DNA of 28,503 nt from the NCBI GenBank assembly GCA_002383285.1, contig DFXU01000031.1, positions 5,479 through 33,981 on the forward strand. Reading direction: 5' to 3'. The stretch's first letter is position 1; every line of letters starts with the position of its first letter. The notes below the pieces were generated by a model. It was not told the DNA's origin. It did no database searches and was given only the letters and a program-made list of their open reading frames with translations. A program made the translations under genes and the position numbers. Shown here one piece after another: positions 24,376 to 28,503 of the stretch. The DNA comes from Caryophanales bacterium UBA4100 (GTDB lineage Bacteria > Bacillota > Bacilli > Paenibacillales > UBA4045).

Positions 24376-24423
24376 AAAAAAGAGGCTTCTCTCCAGTAGA
24401 TTATCTACTTTTGAGAGAGCCTC
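24376..24423 (-). terminator. Terminator of the GH172 operon, overlapping the right IS end
   Basis: The minus strand reads GAGGCTCTCTC, an inner TAGAT-a-ATCTA stem, and GAGAGAAGCCTC followed by TTTTTT, 45 bases after the GH172 stop codon. This is a good intrinsic terminator. The right inverted repeat of the IS1182-type element supplies one arm, so the insertion apparently provided the terminator. Confidence 0.75.
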
Positions 24424-24467
24424 AGTCCCATTCTCTTTGTGGTACTTGTCCTATCCATCCAACTGAA

Positions 24468-25556
24468 TCATATCACTTCTAGACTCTCGTTATCCGGAAG
24501 AAGTGGGTGGGAAATATGAGGCTCGGTCTGATACCAGATAGCAACAGACGCTATATCATCTTGGAGTGGCAAATATCTGCGGTCGGAGCGCCAACCGAGA
24601 GCTTGGATCGTCACACGCAAATCGTCTTCGAAGCGGATTGGATCCATGATGTGCCATCGATACATACCGAATCTTTGTTGACTACGGTAGAGACCATCTG
24701 GCTTGAGCACCTGATGTAAGCCAAGGTAAGGCGTTGAGAATGAACAGTATTCTCCCTTCGGTTGCTCGAAATTCCAAGCTCCTCCGAAGTAATCCTCCGT
24801 TCCGGTGCCACATATAGTTGGGTACTCCAGATCACCATCCATGTAAAATTTGATTTCCCCTTCGCCCCACCAGCCACTATTATTCACTTGCCATGCAAGG
24901 TATGTGCCAACATAATGGCCTTTCCCTTTTACACCATCTAGGATGGTGTGTACATCCTTATATTCAAGCGGATTGCTGCGTCTCCACTGAGCGTGGAAAT
25001 AAGCTGAATCGTCAGGTACGTCCGTTAATGTATAATCAACCTGATAATACAAAACAACCGTTTCTTGCGTCCTATTCTCTACAGTAATCCTAGCTTGCTT
25101 GCGGAATGGCATCTGCCAGTAGCTGTTCATTCCACCCGCGGGATTAACGGAGATCGGCATCGAGTTAACATTGCTTCGCTCACACCAACCGTTACAGAAG
25201 AAGTCGCCTAGTGGTACTTCTACAGACGGCTCTTGCTCGTTATCCCAATACATCCGAATGATCATATGACGCCAGCTCGTCGGGAAACAGGTCAGCCATA
25301 TATGCTGGATCGCACCAGGACCTGCAATATCCGCCATCGTGAATACGGTTCCGGCTGTAATCTCCACCGATGGGGATATCTTCCAACCCTGACCTAGGTC
25401 ACGAGCACAAGCAGCACCCGTTCCTTCAGTAGCCATACCGCCTTTTCCTTTTTCACCGTTGAAATTTTCAGCACTGATCGAGCGTGTTTGGGCATTTGAT
25501 AGCCTAGATAGATTACCCAGTCCCATATTAAGTCCATTAAAATTATAATTGTTCAT
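24468..25556 (-). CDS. GH172 (DUF2961) glycoside hydrolase
   Basis: This 362-residue protein has the GH172 core: GPGAIQHIWLTCFPTSWRH, VEVPLGDFFCNGW, SMPISVNPAGGMNSYWQMPF, and the active-site strands WWGEGEIKFYMDGD and ICGTGTEDYFGGAWNF, whose glutamates are the likely catalytic pair. Characterised members act on furanosides such as alpha-D-fructofuranosides, difructose anhydride or D-arabinans. There is no signal peptide, so it should act on oligosaccharides taken up by the cell. A GGAGGAG site precedes the ATG. It is the last gene of a three-gene operon with the 677-residue protein and the dehydrogenase. The exact substrate is unknown. Confidence 0.88.
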   Translation of the reverse strand: MNNYNFNGLNMGLGNLSRLSNAQTRSISAENFNGEKGKGGMATEGTGAACARDLGQGWKISPSVEITAGTVFTMADIAGPGAIQHIWLTCFPTSWRHMIIRMYWDNEQEPSVEVPLGDFFCNGWCERSNVNSMPISVNPAGGMNSYWQMPFRKQARITVENRTQETVVLYYQVDYTLTDVPDDSAYFHAQWRRSNPLEYKDVHTILDGVKGKGHYVGTYLAWQVNNSGWWGEGEIKFYMDGDLEYPTICGTGTEDYFGGAWNFEQPKGEYCSFSTPYLGLHQVLKPDGLYRSQQRFGMYRWHIMDPIRFEDDLRVTIQALGWRSDRRYLPLQDDIASVAIWYQTEPHISHPLLPDNESLEVI

Positions 25557-25576
25557 ACTATCTCCTCCATTTTTAA

Positions 25577-27610
25577 TTATAGATTCACTCCAAAACTTCT
25601 TAGAAAATCCTCACCATAATGCGCTTTGATGCGAGAATAGGCCTCCGCAGCAGCACCGTTTCCCCAATCATAAATCGTAAAAGTACCCATACCTAGACCA
25701 TCCGCGCTCGCTTCACCCCCATGCCCATAATTCTCCATCATGAATCCGTAATCTTGCTCATTGAAGAAGGGGTGAGCCTTCTCCCATTGCTCCTTCGTCT
25801 TGTCATTCTCTGGGCAGTACATCATGACGAACGATGCTCGCAAAGCCGCTAAACCTCGTTCGATGTACTCTGTTTGATCTAGCTCAACTCCATATTGAAT
25901 GATGAGCTCTGCGAATAGACTTTGACGTGCGTCATTCCACTCCCCGTCACAATTCATCACACCGAATCCACCCAGTGTTTCTACATAGATAAACGGTGGC
26001 TGCCATGAAGCTTGGGTCATTAACAACTCATCCATACATCGCTCTCCGACTTTCAAATAGTTAACATCCTGAGTGACTTTATAGCATTGCATTAATGCTT
26101 CCGCAGTCCAGAACATAGAAAAATTACATTGTTTGTACATATTGTTCCGTTTCACCTTGTGACCTATCAAGTCGATTCGACCATATGAACAGCACGACCA
26201 ATACGTCTCAAAATCCTCCCATCTACCGCTTGGAACGATATCCTCTAATACAATGCTCATTGCTCTCAAAGCTGCCTCATAGTATTGGGGCGATTTGTTT
26301 ATTTCATAGAGTTTAAGCAAGAAAGTAATGGATAGCGAGGTTTCCGGAGATTCTGTCAAGATGTCATATGGAGCCAATGTCTGCTTATTCAACCATGCTG
26401 GAAAGTAGCCTTTCTCAGTTTGCAGAGAAAGCAGCCTCTCTGCATATGCTGTAGCATAAGTGAGGAGGCGGTCATCCTGCTCCAGCTCTTCGTACCACCG
26501 CAGCATGAGTAGTGTAGTCCAACTCATATCGAGTATATGATACGGCGCATCTTCAAGCGATCCCCATGGATCAATCGGATTTCGATTCGAATTGCCCCAA
26601 TAATAGCTATCCCAACCCTTAGAACGGTTAACGAGTTGACCATCAATTGTTAGCTTCTCCATCTGTGTACCGATGACCGTGGGGAATATCCCATCTGATT
26701 GAGGTGCTGATAATGCAAGCTCCATCGTCATTCGTGCACGACGAACAAGATCTCCGTCACCGACATTCTTGCCGTAGCGATATAAGCCTTGTGCAGAACG
26801 TAAAGAGCTGAACCAGGCTTGATTCCAGATCGAGCGTTCCTCCCTTTCGCTGGGGATTCCCGGATAATTGGGGCTTTGAGTGATATCAACAATAAAGGCA
26901 GGTGCCCCTACCTTCTTGCCCGCCAATTCAAATTCTTGCCAGACGCTTGCCTTCCAATAATCGAAAGCCCATTGGTACGTATGTTCAACATAGTGCTCCA
27001 GAGGACCAATCATTGGGGCGCCTTGATGGAATAATGACCCTCCCCAATTACTCCAGAGGAAGTCAAGAACAGGTCGCCAAGGATTGAGCATCATCGACTC
27101 ATGCTCGAACGTCATCAAGTAAAACCCAACCTTTACTTGTCCCGGTGGGTATACAGCTCCTGGAGCCCTCTCGAATAACACATGATCTGTCACCTGAGCA
27201 TTACTCATACCCAATGTTAGGTAATTATGCTCTGCATTAAGATCCATATACCATCTTACCGCATTACCCTCGGATAGAATGTTCAAATCCGGGATCAGAA
27301 CCAATAAAAGTTGGTTATCATGGACGATCAAGGCAGGGGAACGGAAGCAATGCTGATCGATAATATGGCGGTCCGTCGGTGTAAGATGTGGAGACCAGTG
27401 AAAATTCGGCTGAAAGGAAGGGAATACATTGAGCTGCCAATCATCCTGACGAACCTCATCCTGACATTTGAAAGTAAGGGTATAATGGATCGTATTCTTA
27501 TCCAATAAACTTCGCTCGATGATTGGAGCGTTCATGCCAAGTAAATCGAATGTCACCTGATTAATATAATGATCAGGGATATCTAGTAGTGCACCTTGTT
27601 GTTGTTTCAT
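25577..27610 (-). CDS. Uncharacterised 677-residue protein, probably an (alpha/alpha)-barrel carbohydrate-active enzyme
   Basis: I do not recognise the family. The first about 210 residues are beta-rich with many aromatics (FHWSPHLTPTDRH, VRWYMDLNAEHNYLTLGM), like the N-terminal beta-sandwich of several glycosidases. From about 210 the sequence becomes helical with spaced aromatic and acidic residues (WKASVWQEFELAG, WNQAWFSSLRSAQGLYRYG, HILDMSWTTLLMLRWYEEL, YETYWSCCSYGRIDL-like segment DFETYWSCCSYGRID), as in (alpha/alpha)6 barrels. No signal peptide or membrane segment is present. The ATG has AAGGAG seven bases ahead. Co-transcription with GH172 and a zinc dehydrogenase suggests intracellular oligosaccharide breakdown. 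Catalytic residues cannot be assigned. Confidence 0.7.
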   Translation of the reverse strand: MKQQQGALLDIPDHYINQVTFDLLGMNAPIIERSLLDKNTIHYTLTFKCQDEVRQDDWQLNVFPSFQPNFHWSPHLTPTDRHIIDQHCFRSPALIVHDNQLLLVLIPDLNILSEGNAVRWYMDLNAEHNYLTLGMSNAQVTDHVLFERAPGAVYPPGQVKVGFYLMTFEHESMMLNPWRPVLDFLWSNWGGSLFHQGAPMIGPLEHYVEHTYQWAFDYWKASVWQEFELAGKKVGAPAFIVDITQSPNYPGIPSEREERSIWNQAWFSSLRSAQGLYRYGKNVGDGDLVRRARMTMELALSAPQSDGIFPTVIGTQMEKLTIDGQLVNRSKGWDSYYWGNSNRNPIDPWGSLEDAPYHILDMSWTTLLMLRWYEELEQDDRLLTYATAYAERLLSLQTEKGYFPAWLNKQTLAPYDILTESPETSLSITFLLKLYEINKSPQYYEAALRAMSIVLEDIVPSGRWEDFETYWSCCSYGRIDLIGHKVKRNNMYKQCNFSMFWTAEALMQCYKVTQDVNYLKVGERCMDELLMTQASWQPPFIYVETLGGFGVMNCDGEWNDARQSLFAELIIQYGVELDQTEYIERGLAALRASFVMMYCPENDKTKEQWEKAHPFFNEQDYGFMMENYGHGGEASADGLGMGTFTIYDWGNGAAAEAYSRIKAHYGEDFLRSFGVNL

Positions 27611-27642
27611 AGACTTGCTCCTTTAGTAGAAACATACCGTCA

Positions 27643-28503
27643 TTAGAGTTTAATCTGTACCTTTAGTAGCTCAGGATCTTTCGGCTTTGCTAGAAATTCA
27701 ATGCACTCTTCCAACGTAATGATCTTGGAGATAAGAGGCTCCAGCTTGATCCGGCCTTCTTTAACCCACTCAAAAGCTGGCAGGAATGTATAGTTAATCG
27801 CCATTGAACCAAGAATCGTCCAATCCTTATTGTAGAGTTGGAAGGGACTCATACGGACTTGTGCGGACGGGGCTGTCACACCAAACTGCAAATATTTCGC
27901 AGTTGGTCCCATGTAATCGAAAGCTTGTTCTATAACTGCTGGAATGCCGGTAGCATCAACCACGACATCGAATTGTTGCGATTCAAGCTGCTTCAATTCA
28001 CGACTGAAGATAGCATGCGTAGCTCCGAGTGACTTGGCTAATTCCAGCTTATTCTTGGAAACGTCCACTACAGCAAGAGATGATGCGCCAGCTCTGGAGA
28101 GCGACTGCACTAGCTGCTGCCCCATTGCTCCTGCTCCGAACAGCAGGACAGAATTACCAACCTGCAATTGAAGGCGATTCATTGCATGAACGACACAAGC
28201 CATTGGTTCGATAAAGGCCCCTATCTCGAACGACATGCTGTCAGGCATCTTCACCACGTTCCGCGCCGGGACGACAACAAGCTCAGCCATACTTCCATTT
28301 ACTGTGTTTCCAAGCGCTCCCCACTTCACACATTGGTTTCCCCTATTAGTCAAACAATATTTGCAGGCACCGCAGAATAACGAAGGATCGGCTGTAACCC
28401 GTTCTCCAGTCTTAAATCCACTTACCCCTTGTCCAATTTCATAGATGGTTCCAGAAAATTCATGACCGGGAATAATCGGATAGGGTGAGATAAACTCTCC
28501 TTC
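27643..28503 (-). CDS. Zinc-dependent alcohol/sugar-alcohol dehydrogenase (partial, 5' end outside window)
   Basis: The frame runs from the window edge (first codon at 28503) to TAA at 27643, 286 residues. Visible motifs are PGHEFSGTI (a catalytic zinc ligand region), the structural zinc cluster CGACKYCLTNRGNQC, EPMACVVHAMNRL, and the Rossmann motif VLLFGAGAMGQQLVQSLSRAG. It is a medium-chain dehydrogenase of the sorbitol/threonine dehydrogenase type, oxidising a secondary alcohol or sugar with NAD(P). An internal TTG at 28353 could be mistaken for a start, but the upstream sequence is clearly the same protein. First gene in view of the operon with the 677-residue protein and GH172. Confidence 0.85.
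   Translation of the reverse strand, partial: EGEFISPYPIIPGHEFSGTIYEIGQGVSGFKTGERVTADPSLFCGACKYCLTNRGNQCVKWGALGNTVNGSMAELVVVPARNVVKMPDSMSFEIGAFIEPMACVVHAMNRLQLQVGNSVLLFGAGAMGQQLVQSLSRAGASSLAVVDVSKNKLELAKSLGATHAIFSRELKQLESQQFDVVVDATGIPAVIEQAFDYMGPTAKYLQFGVTAPSAQVRMSPFQLYNKDWTILGSMAINYTFLPAFEWVKEGRIKLEPLISKIITLEECIEFLAKPKDPELLKVQIKL

Larger units (their letters stand above)
23598..24422 (+). mobile_element. Internally deleted IS1182-family element (about 0.8 kb)
   Basis: The ends are inverted repeats: AGGCTGTCTCAAAAGT at 23598-23613 and ACTTTTGAGAGAGCCT at 24407-24422, identical at 15 of 16 positions. Each end also contains its own hairpin. Between them lies a shortened IS1182-type transposase. 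Full-length IS1182 members are roughly twice this size, so much of the gene has been lost. No clear target duplication is visible. It separates the spore-coat locus from the catabolic operon. Confidence 0.8.

Noticed and set aside
28353..28503. Treating 28353 as the start of the zinc dehydrogenase
   Set aside because: The frame upstream encodes the catalytic PGHEFSG and structural zinc cysteine cluster of the same enzyme, so the gene extends past the window edge.

Overview
The window most likely comes from an endospore-forming Firmicute of the Paenibacillaceae (Paenibacillus-like). The support is a YheC/YheD-type endospore coat-associated ATP-grasp protein, a CgeB-like glycosyltransferase, promoters resembling those read by mother-cell sigma factors, strong AGGAGG-type ribosome binding sites, large secreted beta-helix and plant-polysaccharide enzymes, and an IS1182-type element. 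No rRNA, tRNA or CRISPR array is seen.

Left edge (1-4287): the 3' remnant of a beta-helix gene, then an intact secreted multidomain beta-helix protein (230-3067) with a probable cre site. After it comes a graveyard of decayed genes: an HxlR-type regulator tail, a short oxidoreductase-like tail, and a GH28/GH105 chimeric pseudogene.

Centre (4302-23590): a surface-glycan and spore-coat locus. A nucleotide-sugar epimerase (4302-5276) diverges from a GT4 glycosyltransferase (5429-6442). A long minus-strand run follows, from about 17183 down to 6471. It encodes a GT2 enzyme, RmlA/RmlB/RmlD (the counterparts of B. subtilis SpsI/SpsJ/SpsK), a basic 83-residue protein, two paralogous APH-fold kinases, a FkbH-like HAD-IIIC protein, an acyl carrier protein, a GNAT acyltransferase, a CgeB-like glycosyltransferase and a GT-D-type glycosyltransferase. 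Many of these genes overlap by 4-14 bases, so they are probably co-translated. Upstream lies a 1205-residue fibre-like protein made of 95 uninterrupted decapeptide repeats with a C-terminal domain resembling an H-type lectin or phage fibre tip. A second GT4 glycosyltransferase (CotSA-like) and a divergent YheC/YheD protein complete the locus. My reading, as inference, is that the mother cell makes a long repetitive spore-surface fibre together with a dedicated kit that makes a 6-deoxysugar, adds sugars, phosphorylates and acylates.

Right edge (23598-28503): an internally deleted IS1182-type element whose ends double as terminators. It is followed by a catabolic operon, read right to left: a zinc alcohol dehydrogenase (cut by the window edge), an unrecognised 677-residue protein, and a GH172 glycosidase.
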